Assembly (NCBI RefSeq): GCF_041360795.1 | Contig: NZ_JBFUPW010000001.1 | Span: forward strand, 248,001-312,000 | Direction: 5' to 3' | Source of the DNA: Arthrobacter_E sp041360795 | GTDB taxonomy: Bacteria > Actinomycetota > Actinomycetes > Actinomycetales > Micrococcaceae | Length of the DNA: 64,000 nt | Part shown: positions 23,763-32,329 of the stretch, piece after piece | Position numbering within the stretch: position 1 is the stretch's first letter | How the letters are laid out: every line of letters starts with the position of its first letter | The notes under the pieces: generated by a model | Seen by the model: the letters and a program-made list of their open reading frames with translations, nothing else | The model's database searches: none | Told to the model about the DNA's origin: nothing | Program-made: the position numbers and the translations under genes

Positions 23763-26700
23763 TCACCGGAAGTCCCGCGAGGAGGTCTTGGCGCGCAGGG
23801 GGAGGGCTTCCAGCCGATCGGCCACCAGATTGATGACGCCCTCCTTGCTGCGCTCCATCAGGCCTCGCACCACCATGGCCTTGGCGGTCTGCGCGACCCG
23901 GCGATAGCGGGTCCACACCCCGACGCTGCACACCACGTTGAGGATCCCGGTCTCGTCCTCGAGATTCATGAAGGTGATGCCCTGCGCGGTCTGCGGCCGC
24001 TGGCGATGGGTCACGAGCCCCGCGACCTCGACCCTGGTGCCGTCCTCTGCGCTGCGCAGAGCCGTGATCCGCAGGACTCCACGCGCATCGAGAGGACCTC
24101 GGGCATGCCGGACCGGGTGGTCATCCGTGGCGATGCCGGTGGCCCACAGCTCATATGCCACGGCCTCCTCGTCACCCAGTTCGGGCAGGAGGGGCGGCTG
24201 GATGTACGGCTGGGTGCCGGGAAGCTGGCCCGGCCGTTCGAGCGCGGCCGCGCCTGCCTGCCAGAGGGCCTCCCGCCGGCTGAGTCCCAGGGATTCGAAG
24301 GCTCCGGCCGAGGCGAGGGCCTCCAGTTGCTCCGCCGTGAGACCGGTGCGCCGGGAGAGATCCGTCAGGCTGAGGAAGGGGCCGTTCTCTTCACGTTCGG
24401 TCACGATGCGTTCGGCAAGGTCCTTCCCGATACCCGTGACGGCGGCGATCCCGAGCCGCACGGCATGGGAACCGTCGCGTCGGTGTGACGCGCCCTCGTC
24501 CGGGGCCTCCGGATCGAAAGGACCGGGCTTGGGCTGGAAATCGTTCAGACAGGAATCGAGCCCGCCGGGTGGGGTGAAAGGTCTCCGGGTGGGACGCGTA
24601 GGTCCCGCACTGTCCTGGAGGGCGCTGTCTTGCTGGAACTCTGGGCCGGACTGAAACCCGGTGCCGGCCTGGAACCCTGTGCCTTGCCGGTGGGCGGTTG
24701 CGGGGCGTCCGGCGGCGGTGTGCCGGCCCACAGCGCGATCTGCGGTATCGCGTCCGGCTGTGTCGTGCCCGGCGTCGGTGAGTTCTTCGCCGTCCTCCGG
24801 CTCGCCGTCGTCGGGTTCCAGACAGGCTTCCGCCCGGGAGCGCAGGATGTCCGGCCTCAGTACCCGCACCCCATGGCGACGGGCATCGGCCACCAGCGTC
24901 TGCGGCGAGTAGAAGCCCATGGGCTGGGCCCGCAGGAGGGCCGCCAGGAACGCCCCGGGGTAGTGCAGCTTGAGCCAGGAACTGGCGTAGACGAGCAGTG
25001 CGAAGCTCAGAGAGTGCGATTCCGCGAAACCGAAGTTGGCGAACGCCTTGATCTGCAAATAGATGGTCTGGGCCTCCTCGGAGCTCAGCCCGTTCTCCGC
25101 CATTCCGGCGAAGAGCTTCTGCTTCAGGCTGTCGATCTTCTCAATTCCGCGTTTGGAGCCCATGGCCCGGCGCAGGAGATCGGCGTCCTCGGCACTGCAC
25201 CCTCCGATCGCCATGGCCATCTGCATGAGCTGCTCCTGGAACAAGGGCACACCGAGGGTCCGTTTGAGGACCGGTTCGAGGAGAGGGTGCGGGTAGCTTT
25301 CCTCCTCTTCTCCGGAGCGGCGCCGGATGTAGGGGTGGACGGCGCCGCCCTGGATGGGGCCGGGCCGGATGAGCGCGATCTCCACCACCAGGTCGTAGAA
25401 CTCCCGTGGACGCAGCCGGGGGAGGGTGCTCATCTGCGCCCGGGACTCCACCTGGAACACCCCCACGGAGTCGGCCCGGCAGAGCATGTCGTAGACGGCA
25501 GGCTCCTCCTTCGGCAGATCGGCCAGGGTCCAGCGCTCGCCGAAGTTCTCCTCCACCAGGTCGAAGCAGTACTGGAGCGCCGCGAGCATCCCGAGGCCCA
25601 GGAGGTCGAACTTGACGAGGCCCATCCACTCGCAATCGTCCTTGTCCCATTGCAGGACCGTGCGGTTCTCCATCCGCGCGTGCTCGATCGGCACCACTTC
25701 CCCCACGGGCCGTTCGGTCAGGACCATGCCGCCCGAATGGATCCCGAGGTGCCGGGGATAGCCGAGCAGCTGCTCCGCGAGGGCGAGGACGGGTTCCGGG
25801 ATGACGGCGTCGTCCGATGGTCTCTCCGAGGAGGACGGGGACCCGGGCGGCCGTGACGATCGGGACGGTTTTGCCTGGCCTTCCGTGGCCTTGACCCCTG
25901 CCTCATCTCCTCCTGCCGCGGCCGGATCCGCGGATTCCCGGGCCTCCGAGAGGGCATCCCAGCGGTTCAGTTGCTTGGACCAGGCGTCCTGCTGGCCCTG
26001 GCTGTAGCCGAAGGCCTTCGCCACATCCCGCACGGCGTTCTTCGGCCGGTAGCTGATGACGTTCGCCACCTGTGCCGCATTGGCCCGTCCGTAGGTGGCG
26101 TAGACGTGCTGAATGACCTCTTCGCGCCGGTCCGAGTCGAAGTCGACGTCGATGTCCGGTTCCTCTTCCCGCAGGCTCGAAAGGAAACGCTCGAATGGCA
26201 GGCGGTACTTGATGCTGTCCACGGCCGTGATGCCGAGGAAGTAGCAGGCGGCGGAATTCGCAGCGGATCCTCGGCCTTGGCAGAGGATCCCCCGGCTCTT
26301 CGCGAATTGGGTGATCTCATGGACGATCAGGAAATAGCCCGGGAAGTCCTTCTTCTCGATCACGGCCAGCTCCTGCTCGACCCGCGCCCGCACCTCCTCC
26401 ACAGGGGCGGGTCCACGCCACCCCGGCCCGGGAGTGCCATACCGGTCCGTGATGCCCTGGTCCACCAGCTCGCGCAGATACGACATGGGCGTATGGCCCG
26501 CGGGAACGTCTTGTTGCGGCAGTTTCGGGCGGGCCGATCGGAGGGAGAAGGACAGCTGATCAGCCAGCAGGACCGTGTTCTCCACCGCGCGCGGATACCG
26601 CGCGAAGCGCCGTGCCATCTCCTCCCCGCTTCTCAGGTGCGCCCCGTCGCTCGCGGGGAGCCAGCCGTCCATCTCATCGAGGCTCCGGCGTGCCCGCACC

Positions 26701-27773
26701 GCGGCGAGAGCCGTGGCCAACGGGTGGCGTGACGGCTCCGCGAAATGCGCGGCGTTGGTGGCGACGCAGGGCAGGCCCAGCCGGCCGGCGATCGCGGCGA
26801 GAGCGTCGTTGTGGGCGCTGTCGAGAGGATTGCCGTGATCGAAGAGTTCGACGGCGACCCCCTCCGGCCCGAAACGCTCGACGAGGCGGCGCACGGCGTG
26901 TTCGGCGGCGGCTTCCGGGCTGCGGAACCCGGCGTCCGCGCCGGCTCCTGTGAGGGCCCGTCGGACGGCCCCTTTCCGGCAGCCCGTGAGCACCACGGCG
27001 TGTCCGCGCAGCCGCACGGCGAGGTCGTCGAGGTCGAACACGGGGCGGCCCTTCTCCGCGCCGCCGGCCAGCTGAGCCTGAGTGATGGCGCCGGAGAGGC
27101 GGTGATATCCCTCTTCGCCCCGCGCCAGCACCAGGAGATGCTCTCCCTCGGGATCGGCCACTCCGTTCTGCGGGGCGCTCAGACCGAGGGACAGCTCCGC
27201 GCCGAAGACGGTCCTGAGCCCGTAGGCCTCGGCGGCCTCGGCCAGCCGCACCACTCCGTAGAAGCCGTCGTGGTCCGTGATGGCCAGGGCGTGCAGGCCC
27301 AGCTTCACGGCTTCCTCGACGAGCTCCTCCGGAGAGGAAGCGCCGTCCAGAAAGCTGTAGTGGGAATGCACATGGAGTTCGGCGTAGGGGACGGTGGACA
27401 GGGTCCGGGCCGCGCGCTGGTGGCGTCCGCTCCTCGCGTGGCCCTGCTCCGCCGTCGTGCCCTCGCCTTCGCTGGAGGGTTGCAGGTCTGCGCTGAGAGA
27501 TGAGTCGCTGAAGGGTGAGCCGTTGAGGGGTGAGGCGGCGCCCGCGGCGGAGTCCACGTCGGGGGTCTCCGTGGCTGCGGCGAGCAGCTGAGGGAGAGGG
27601 ATGTACGGGCCGCGTTTGTGGGACCACGCGGGGCTGTCCCCGCCGTCGCGCTCGATCGGAGCCCGCCCGGCGTCGGTGCGCTTGGCCTTCCGTTTCCCGG
27701 CACGCTGGACCTCGGTGCCGTCGAGGATGTCATGGAGCTGTTGCCATGGCATGGAGGGGTTGTTCCAGCCCAC
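23763..27773 (-). CDS. dnaE2: Error-prone DNA polymerase DnaE2
   Basis: 1336 aa from GTG 27773 (GAGAAG upstream), giving GWNNPSMPWQQL, the usual DnaE2 N-terminus. A PHP domain (ELHVHSHYSFLDG) is followed by the C-family palm with the acidic motif PDIDVDFDSDRREE, helix-hairpin-helix and an OB-fold near the end. Typical DnaE2 is about 1080-1150 aa; the extra length is low-complexity insertions near the N-terminus, near residues 645-690 (Ala/Ser/Pro-rich) and near 985-1080. The last includes repeated GTGFQ/GPEFQ units. It performs translesion synthesis with ImuA' and ImuB after DNA damage. The gene is last in the SOS cassette. Confidence 0.93.
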   Translation of the reverse strand: MGWNNPSMPWQQLHDILDGTEVQRAGKRKAKRTDAGRAPIERDGGDSPAWSHKRGPYIPLPQLLAAATETPDVDSAAGAASPLNGSPFSDSSLSADLQPSSEGEGTTAEQGHARSGRHQRAARTLSTVPYAELHVHSHYSFLDGASSPEELVEEAVKLGLHALAITDHDGFYGVVRLAEAAEAYGLRTVFGAELSLGLSAPQNGVADPEGEHLLVLARGEEGYHRLSGAITQAQLAGGAEKGRPVFDLDDLAVRLRGHAVVLTGCRKGAVRRALTGAGADAGFRSPEAAAEHAVRRLVERFGPEGVAVELFDHGNPLDSAHNDALAAIAGRLGLPCVATNAAHFAEPSRHPLATALAAVRARRSLDEMDGWLPASDGAHLRSGEEMARRFARYPRAVENTVLLADQLSFSLRSARPKLPQQDVPAGHTPMSYLRELVDQGITDRYGTPGPGWRGPAPVEEVRARVEQELAVIEKKDFPGYFLIVHEITQFAKSRGILCQGRGSAANSAACYFLGITAVDSIKYRLPFERFLSSLREEEPDIDVDFDSDRREEVIQHVYATYGRANAAQVANVISYRPKNAVRDVAKAFGYSQGQQDAWSKQLNRWDALSEARESADPAAAGGDEAGVKATEGQAKPSRSSRPPGSPSSSERPSDDAVIPEPVLALAEQLLGYPRHLGIHSGGMVLTERPVGEVVPIEHARMENRTVLQWDKDDCEWMGLVKFDLLGLGMLAALQYCFDLVEENFGERWTLADLPKEEPAVYDMLCRADSVGVFQVESRAQMSTLPRLRPREFYDLVVEIALIRPGPIQGGAVHPYIRRRSGEEEESYPHPLLEPVLKRTLGVPLFQEQLMQMAMAIGGCSAEDADLLRRAMGSKRGIEKIDSLKQKLFAGMAENGLSSEEAQTIYLQIKAFANFGFAESHSLSFALLVYASSWLKLHYPGAFLAALLRAQPMGFYSPQTLVADARRHGVRVLRPDILRSRAEACLEPDDGEPEDGEELTDAGHDTAGRDTADRAVGRHTAAGRPATAHRQGTGFQAGTGFQSGPEFQQDSALQDSAGPTRPTRRPFTPPGGLDSCLNDFQPKPGPFDPEAPDEGASHRRDGSHAVRLGIAAVTGIGKDLAERIVTEREENGPFLSLTDLSRRTGLTAEQLEALASAGAFESLGLSRREALWQAGAAALERPGQLPGTQPYIQPPLLPELGDEEAVAYELWATGIATDDHPVRHARGPLDARGVLRITALRSAEDGTRVEVAGLVTHRQRPQTAQGITFMNLEDETGILNVVCSVGVWTRYRRVAQTAKAMVVRGLMERSKEGVINLVADRLEALPLRAKTSSRDFR

Positions 27774-27823
27774 CGTCTTCTCCTTTCCGCTGTTCAGAGT
27801 GGCTGCCCCGCCTGCTCCTGCTG

Positions 27824-29470
27824 TCAGTCGTACCGGGCTTCCGCCCACCACTCGCCGCTTTCGCCGAGCAGAAGCCAGGCCTCGTTCTCACTGTCGAGGA
27901 TCTGAAAGCGCTCGGCCTGGCGTTTCTCCTCCGCATCCCACCAGCGCTGCCGCAGCAGCCAGGGCCCGGCCCACCCCACGACGGCCCGGCGCAGGGCACG
28001 GGGACCGGGGGAGAACCAAGCCGGAGGCGCGGCCAGATCCCCTCGTTCCCCGACCTGCAGGGTGCCCGAGTGCTCGTCCAGCAAGCGGACCGGCAGGGGT
28101 TCGGGGAACACTGTGGCAGGCAAAGGATCCGGGACGGCGCCGGGCCAGGGCCGTCCCGCGCGTGCTGCCGTGCCGGACGGGGCTTCCTCGCCCCAGGGCA
28201 CCAGCAGGCTGCGTTCCGCCAGGAGACGGCCGCCTCCCGGCACGGGGTGCAGCACGGATCCATGGCCGAGCATCGTCTGGAGACGCCGGAGGCCATGGTC
28301 GAGACGTTCGTCCACCCCGCCGAACAGGGCCTGTCCGCGGCGGCCCAGCAGGTCCACGGCGTCCGGGATGACCCTGATCTGGACGATGGGGGCGCCGAGG
28401 GCTTCGCCCGTCATCCTCCACCGGGCTCCCGGAGTGGCAGTGTTCGCCGAGGTGGTCTTCCGGCGTGCCGGGGCCGGAGCGCCGGACGACTGGAGCTGCC
28501 AGCGGACGCGGTCCACCACATCGCCCGCGCTGAAGTGGTGCGGGTGTCCCCAGCTGCGTTCCGAGCGGTGCCCGGCGTCGTCCGTGATGCTCACCCGCAG
28601 GGTGGTGCAGGCGAGCCCTTGCCGGCGCAGCCGTTCCACGAATTCCTCCGCGGTCGGCCGCACGGCGAAAGCGATCTGATCCACCCGGTCCAGGCCGGGT
28701 TCGAAAGTGATGGTCCGGTCCTGCGGAGGGGGAGGGATCCGTGGCACGATCTTTCGTGGATCCCGCCCGCAGGCGCAGGCGTGGGCCAGGAACCCCGCGG
28801 AGCCGAACCGGGAACGGACGTCCGACGGCGACAGGGCCGCAAGGCTGCCCAAGGTCTGGATGCCGAGACGGATCAGCAGGGAGACGAGCCGGGGCTCACC
28901 CAGGACTGTGACCGGAATCCCGGCGAGGAAACCAGGGGAGTCTCCTTCCTGCACGATGAACAGTGGCGAGAGCTCCGTGGTGCTCCGCGCGGCCTGTTCG
29001 GCAGCGAAGACCGAATCGGCGATCCCGGCCCTCGCCTCGAGTCCCAGCTGCGCAGCGGCTTCAAGAGCCGCGCCGACGGCGGCCTCCTCGCTCCCGTAGT
29101 AGCGGACGGCGCCCCGGGCGCGGATGACGCACAGACCGGGCCGGAGGATCTGCACCCCCGGGAGCACGGCCTCGAGGGCCGTGACGACGGGTTCGAATTC
29201 CCGGGAGTCCCGGTCGGGGTCGGCATGCAGCGTCACGAGCTCGGGGCAGCGGGACTGCGCTTCGCGGACCCGGATTCCCCGGACCACGCCGGCTGCTCTG
29301 GCCTCGGATGAACAGACCGCGACGAGACCCTTTTCGAGGAGCGCCGCAGGGACACGTTCGGGGAGCTCCTCGGCCAGCTGGGCCGCGACGAGTGGCCAGT
29401 CGGGAAACCAGACGATGAGAGCCCGGGGGATGCCGGCGGGCGTCCCTGGGCCCGGCATTCCCCCGTTCAT
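27824..29470 (-). CDS. imuB: ImuB, Y-family polymerase-like mutasome adaptor
   Basis: 548 aa from ATG 29470, which overlaps the imuA' stop. The N-terminal half is related to Y-family polymerases (GIRVREAQSRCPEL, ARAGIADSVFAAEQAAR) but lacks the usual acidic catalytic pair, as in known ImuB proteins. A glycine-rich QALFGG near residue 390 sits in the region where ImuB binds the beta clamp. ImuB links DnaE2 and ImuA' to the clamp for induced mutagenesis. It lies 50 nt upstream of dnaE2. Confidence 0.9.
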   Translation of the reverse strand: MNGGMPGPGTPAGIPRALIVWFPDWPLVAAQLAEELPERVPAALLEKGLVAVCSSEARAAGVVRGIRVREAQSRCPELVTLHADPDRDSREFEPVVTALEAVLPGVQILRPGLCVIRARGAVRYYGSEEAAVGAALEAAAQLGLEARAGIADSVFAAEQAARSTTELSPLFIVQEGDSPGFLAGIPVTVLGEPRLVSLLIRLGIQTLGSLAALSPSDVRSRFGSAGFLAHACACGRDPRKIVPRIPPPPQDRTITFEPGLDRVDQIAFAVRPTAEEFVERLRRQGLACTTLRVSITDDAGHRSERSWGHPHHFSAGDVVDRVRWQLQSSGAPAPARRKTTSANTATPGARWRMTGEALGAPIVQIRVIPDAVDLLGRRGQALFGGVDERLDHGLRRLQTMLGHGSVLHPVPGGGRLLAERSLLVPWGEEAPSGTAARAGRPWPGAVPDPLPATVFPEPLPVRLLDEHSGTLQVGERGDLAAPPAWFSPGPRALRRAVVGWAGPWLLRQRWWDAEEKRQAERFQILDSENEAWLLLGESGEWWAEARYD

Positions 29471-30213
29471 GGGCTGACCTGCACGAGCGCAGGGCGGCGA
29501 GCCGTCGACGTGCGCGGAGCCCGGGACGCTGACTGTCCTCCGGTGCCCTGCCACGTTCCGGCGCCGTCCAGGTTTCCGGAGGAATCCAATGACGCGAGAT
29601 CCAGGGATGCGGTCCGGGTGCGCCCGCGGTGCTGGAGCTCCAGCTCCACCCGGTGCCGCCGCAGATGCCCATGGCCGTCCCCGAGTCCTTCCCAGCGCGA
29701 GCCGCGCACCCGGAGCAGTCCCTCGCTCTGCGGCCAGGGGCCGAGAACCAGGAGCGTTCCGCCGCGTTCGCGCAGACGTGAGGCAAGGCGCGCGGCCTCC
29801 CCGGGGGCGACCTTGCCGGGAGGCCGCACCAACAGCACGGGGAGGACGTCCGCAAGGGTCGAGATGACGGAGACCCACTCCGGCCCGGTGTCAGGGACGA
29901 GCACGAACCGTTCGAGCGCGACGCCGAAGCCCGCGGCGGCCTCGGAGCCGAAGTCGGGGATGCCCGCCGCGCCGCACCACTGGCCGTTCGCGGACGGCCC
30001 GGCGAGCAGGGCCATGGCCACCGAAAGAGGGGTCTCGAGCGAATACGCCGCACCGCCCTTCAACCCGTAGGGGAAAAGCCCTCGAAACCCCGGAATCACA
30101 GGGTGAGAGCCCTCCCTGTTGCCCCTGCCCTGCATCACGTGGATGCGTTCCTGGAGCGCGCGCAGACCGTCCTCCGCGGAGGCGGTGGAGACGGAGCTGA
30201 GCGGGAGTGGCAT
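29467..30213 (-). CDS. imuA': ImuA'-like RecA-fold mutasome protein
   Basis: 248 aa. The sequence is RecA-like without a recognisable Walker A: the region that would form it is FPYGLKGGAAYSLETP. FVLVPDTGPEWVSVISTLADVLPVLLVRPP and LVLGPWPQSEGLLRV fit the ImuA'/SulA-type superfamily. The C-terminal 45 residues are Ser/Thr/Arg-rich. It is first in the imuA'-imuB-dnaE2 operon, with a LexA box 12 nt before its start. Assignment rests on operon position as much as on sequence. Confidence 0.8.
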   Translation of the reverse strand: MPLPLSSVSTASAEDGLRALQERIHVMQGRGNREGSHPVIPGFRGLFPYGLKGGAAYSLETPLSVAMALLAGPSANGQWCGAAGIPDFGSEAAAGFGVALERFVLVPDTGPEWVSVISTLADVLPVLLVRPPGKVAPGEAARLASRLRERGGTLLVLGPWPQSEGLLRVRGSRWEGLGDGHGHLRRHRVELELQHRGRTRTASLDLASLDSSGNLDGAGTWQGTGGQSASRAPRTSTARRPALVQVSP

Positions 30214-30224
30214 GCCTCCATTAT

Positions 30225-30240
30225 TCGAAAGTATGTTCGA
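30225..30240. promoter_or_regulatory. LexA (SOS) box of the mutasome operon
   Basis: TCGAAAGTATGTTCGA matches the actinobacterial SOS box TCGAAC-N4-GTTCGA at 11 of 12 defined positions. It lies 11 nt upstream of the imuA' ATG in an AT-rich patch, so LexA would block the promoter. Confidence 0.88.
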
Positions 30241-30424
30241 TTAAGTCAATCGGGCGAAGGGCTGCCTGTGGATACTTCGAGGCCCTTTCCGGAGGGGCCG
30301 GCGAAGCCCCGGGTGGGAGTGTTCGGGGCGCTTTTCGGCGGGTTTCGGGGACCCTTCCGGCGCGGGTGGTGACGTCGTCGCTGGTCAGGTGGCCGGCGAA
30401 GGGTGGTGGCGCTCGGCGGGGCGA

Positions 30425-31612
30425 TCAGCGGCCCGGCGGGTCGCCGTCGTCGTCGCGCCGGAGGCCGCTCCAGCCTGCCGCGCCGGCGACTGCGCTGAGG
30501 CCCGCCAGCGTGAGGAGCGCGGCCGGCAGGGTCCAGACGGTGGCGAGCGCGCCGACGAGGAGAGGCCCGCCGGCGTCGCCGAGTTCGCGTCCCATTTCCG
30601 CGCTGCCCATCGTCCGGCCCATCCGCTCCTCGGGCGTCGTCGCCGCGAGGTGCGCGAAGGCCAGTGGCGTCAACGTGCCCGCCATGGCGCCGAACACCAG
30701 GGTCGCGGCGAAGAGTGTGACGGCGTTCGGCCAGAGGGCGAGAAGAAGGAGGCCGCCGGCGGCCAGGGTCATGCCGACGGCGCTGCCGGTCGAAGTCCGG
30801 AGCCGCCCTTCGTCGTGCAGGCGTCCGATGACCGGTTGCGCGGCGGTCGAGGTCAGAGCGAGCAGGGCCACCGCGGCGGCGCCGGTCAGGGGGTGGAGCT
30901 GAAGGCGGACCGCCAGCAGGGGCAGGAAGCCCACCGCGACGCCCAGGATGGCGGTGGTCGTGGCCATCAGCAGGGTGGGCAGCAGGAAACCGCGGGCCGT
31001 CGTCTGGCGCACCAGGTCCGAGAGGGTGTAGCGCTGCCGGGGCGCCGGGGGAAGGGCCGGAAGCTCCCGGATCGCCCAGACGGTCGCGGCCAGGGCGAAG
31101 AGCGCGAGCGCCAGGTAGAGAGCCTGGATCCCGAACCATCCGGTGAGGGCGATGCCGATCAGTGGGCCCAGCGCGTAGCCCAGGCTCTTCCAGGCTCCGT
31201 AACGGCCGAAGTACCGCCCGAGCCGCTCCTTGCCGGCCATTCGCGCGACCGCTGCCGACGACGCCGGGGAGAATGCCGAGGCTGCCGCGCCCTGTCCCAG
31301 CCGGGCGACGGCCAGCATGGCGGGTGAAGCGCTGAGCAGTGCCAGCAGGGAGGCTGCGGCGAAAGCGGCCAGGCCGCCGATGATCACCGGTTTCGCCCCG
31401 ATCCTGTCGCTGAGGGCGCCGAAGACCGGCTTGAGGATGACCTCCGCCAGATCGTAGAGCGCCAGGACCGCTCCGAGCCCCAGGAGGCTCAGGCCCAGAT
31501 CGGCGGATTCCGCGCCGAGGACCGAGGCCACCCCATGCGCCCCGAAGGCGGAGGTGAAGCCCGCCAGATAGAGGGGGATGAGGGGCCGCGTCGCCTGCTG
31601 GGATACCGTCAC
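30425..31612 (-). CDS. MFS transporter, divergent from chrB-like gene
   Basis: 395 aa if translated from GTG 31612, giving TVSQQATRPLIPLYLAG; an ATG at 31696 is also open but would span the operator and overlap the divergent start. There are 12 hydrophobic segments, with the MFS loop motif GALSDRIGAKPVI after the second. A C-terminal Arg/Asp tail follows. MFS genes of this type often sit beside chrB-like genes, so it may export an oxyanion or metal complex. The substrate is not shown. There is no obvious Shine-Dalgarno. Confidence 0.78.
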   Translation of the reverse strand: MTVSQQATRPLIPLYLAGFTSAFGAHGVASVLGAESADLGLSLLGLGAVLALYDLAEVILKPVFGALSDRIGAKPVIIGGLAAFAAASLLALLSASPAMLAVARLGQGAAASAFSPASSAAVARMAGKERLGRYFGRYGAWKSLGYALGPLIGIALTGWFGIQALYLALALFALAATVWAIRELPALPPAPRQRYTLSDLVRQTTARGFLLPTLLMATTTAILGVAVGFLPLLAVRLQLHPLTGAAAVALLALTSTAAQPVIGRLHDEGRLRTSTGSAVGMTLAAGGLLLLALWPNAVTLFAATLVFGAMAGTLTPLAFAHLAATTPEERMGRTMGSAEMGRELGDAGGPLLVGALATVWTLPAALLTLAGLSAVAGAAGWSGLRRDDDGDPPGR

Positions 31613-31621
31613 ATCGTTTAA

Positions 31622-31637
31622 TGTAACAGGCGTTACA
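31622..31637. promoter_or_regulatory. Perfect palindrome between MFS and chrB-like genes
   Basis: TGTAAC-AGGC-GTTACA is a perfect inverted repeat 10 nt before the MFS start and 57 nt before the chrB-like start. It is a strong candidate operator for a local regulator, possibly the ChrB-like protein itself. Confidence 0.6.
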
Positions 31638-31694
31638 AACGCTTTGGTGCCGGTTGTGTGCGCCGGGAGTCTGCCAGGTGTTACGGTCCACTGC

Positions 31695-32243
31695 ATGGGT
31701 GCAGAGATCGAGTGGGTTCTTGCGGTCGTTCAGGTTCCGGCCGAGCCGTCGCGGCACCGGGTCGCCGTGTGGCGGGAACTGCGCCGCGCCGGAGCCGTCC
31801 TCATCTCGCAGAGCACCTGGGCGCTGCCTGCTACCGAACCTTTCCGCTCGGCGCTGGAGAAGGCTGCACAGCTCGCGGACGACGGCGGCGGGACGCTCGC
31901 GACGTTCGACGCCGGCCCGCGGGACAGCGCCTCCCGGGCCGTCCTCGAGGCCGCCTTCCGTGCGGCCCGGGTCGACGAATGGGGTGAGTTCCTGGCGGAT
32001 TGCGGAAAATTCGCCGAGGAGATCGACCGGGAGATCGCCAAGGAGAAATTCACCTTCGCCGAACTCGAGGAGGAGGAACAGAGCCTGGACCGGCTGCGCC
32101 GCTGGTTCCGGGACCTGAAGAAACGGGATGTCCTCGCGCTGCCCGAAGCGCAGCAGGCGGTGGAACGGCTCGCCGGATGTGAAGGCGACCTCAACCGGTT
32201 CTCCGAACACGTCTACCGGGCGACACGTGAGGCGCGGGCCTGA
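31695..32243 (+). CDS. ChrB-like protein (chromate-resistance family, N-terminal type)
   Basis: 182 aa from ATG 31695. The sequence WVLAVVQVPAEPSRHRVAVWRELRR opens the ChrB N-terminal domain, and FTFAELEEEEQSLDRLRRWF and KKRDVLALPEAQ continue it. In Ochrobactrum and Arthrobacter, ChrB-type proteins regulate chromate-resistance genes, and this one lacks the long C-terminal half of full ChrB. No chrA gene is in the window. The divergent MFS gene is the likely partner. Chromate as the effector is inference from family only. Confidence 0.82.
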   Translation: MGAEIEWVLAVVQVPAEPSRHRVAVWRELRRAGAVLISQSTWALPATEPFRSALEKAAQLADDGGGTLATFDAGPRDSASRAVLEAAFRAARVDEWGEFLADCGKFAEEIDREIAKEKFTFAELEEEEQSLDRLRRWFRDLKKRDVLALPEAQQAVERLAGCEGDLNRFSEHVYRATREARA

Positions 32244-32329
32244 ACTCTCCACAGGCCCGCGTGACCTTGGATTTCCACATCCCTCCCACCGCCGCCTCGC
32301 CGTCAGTGTCAGCGGATAGAGTTGATGCC

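Noticed and set aside
32244..32329. Possible riboswitch before cbs-metB
   Set aside because: The interval is 86 nt with no SAM-riboswitch core or clear hairpin plus terminator.
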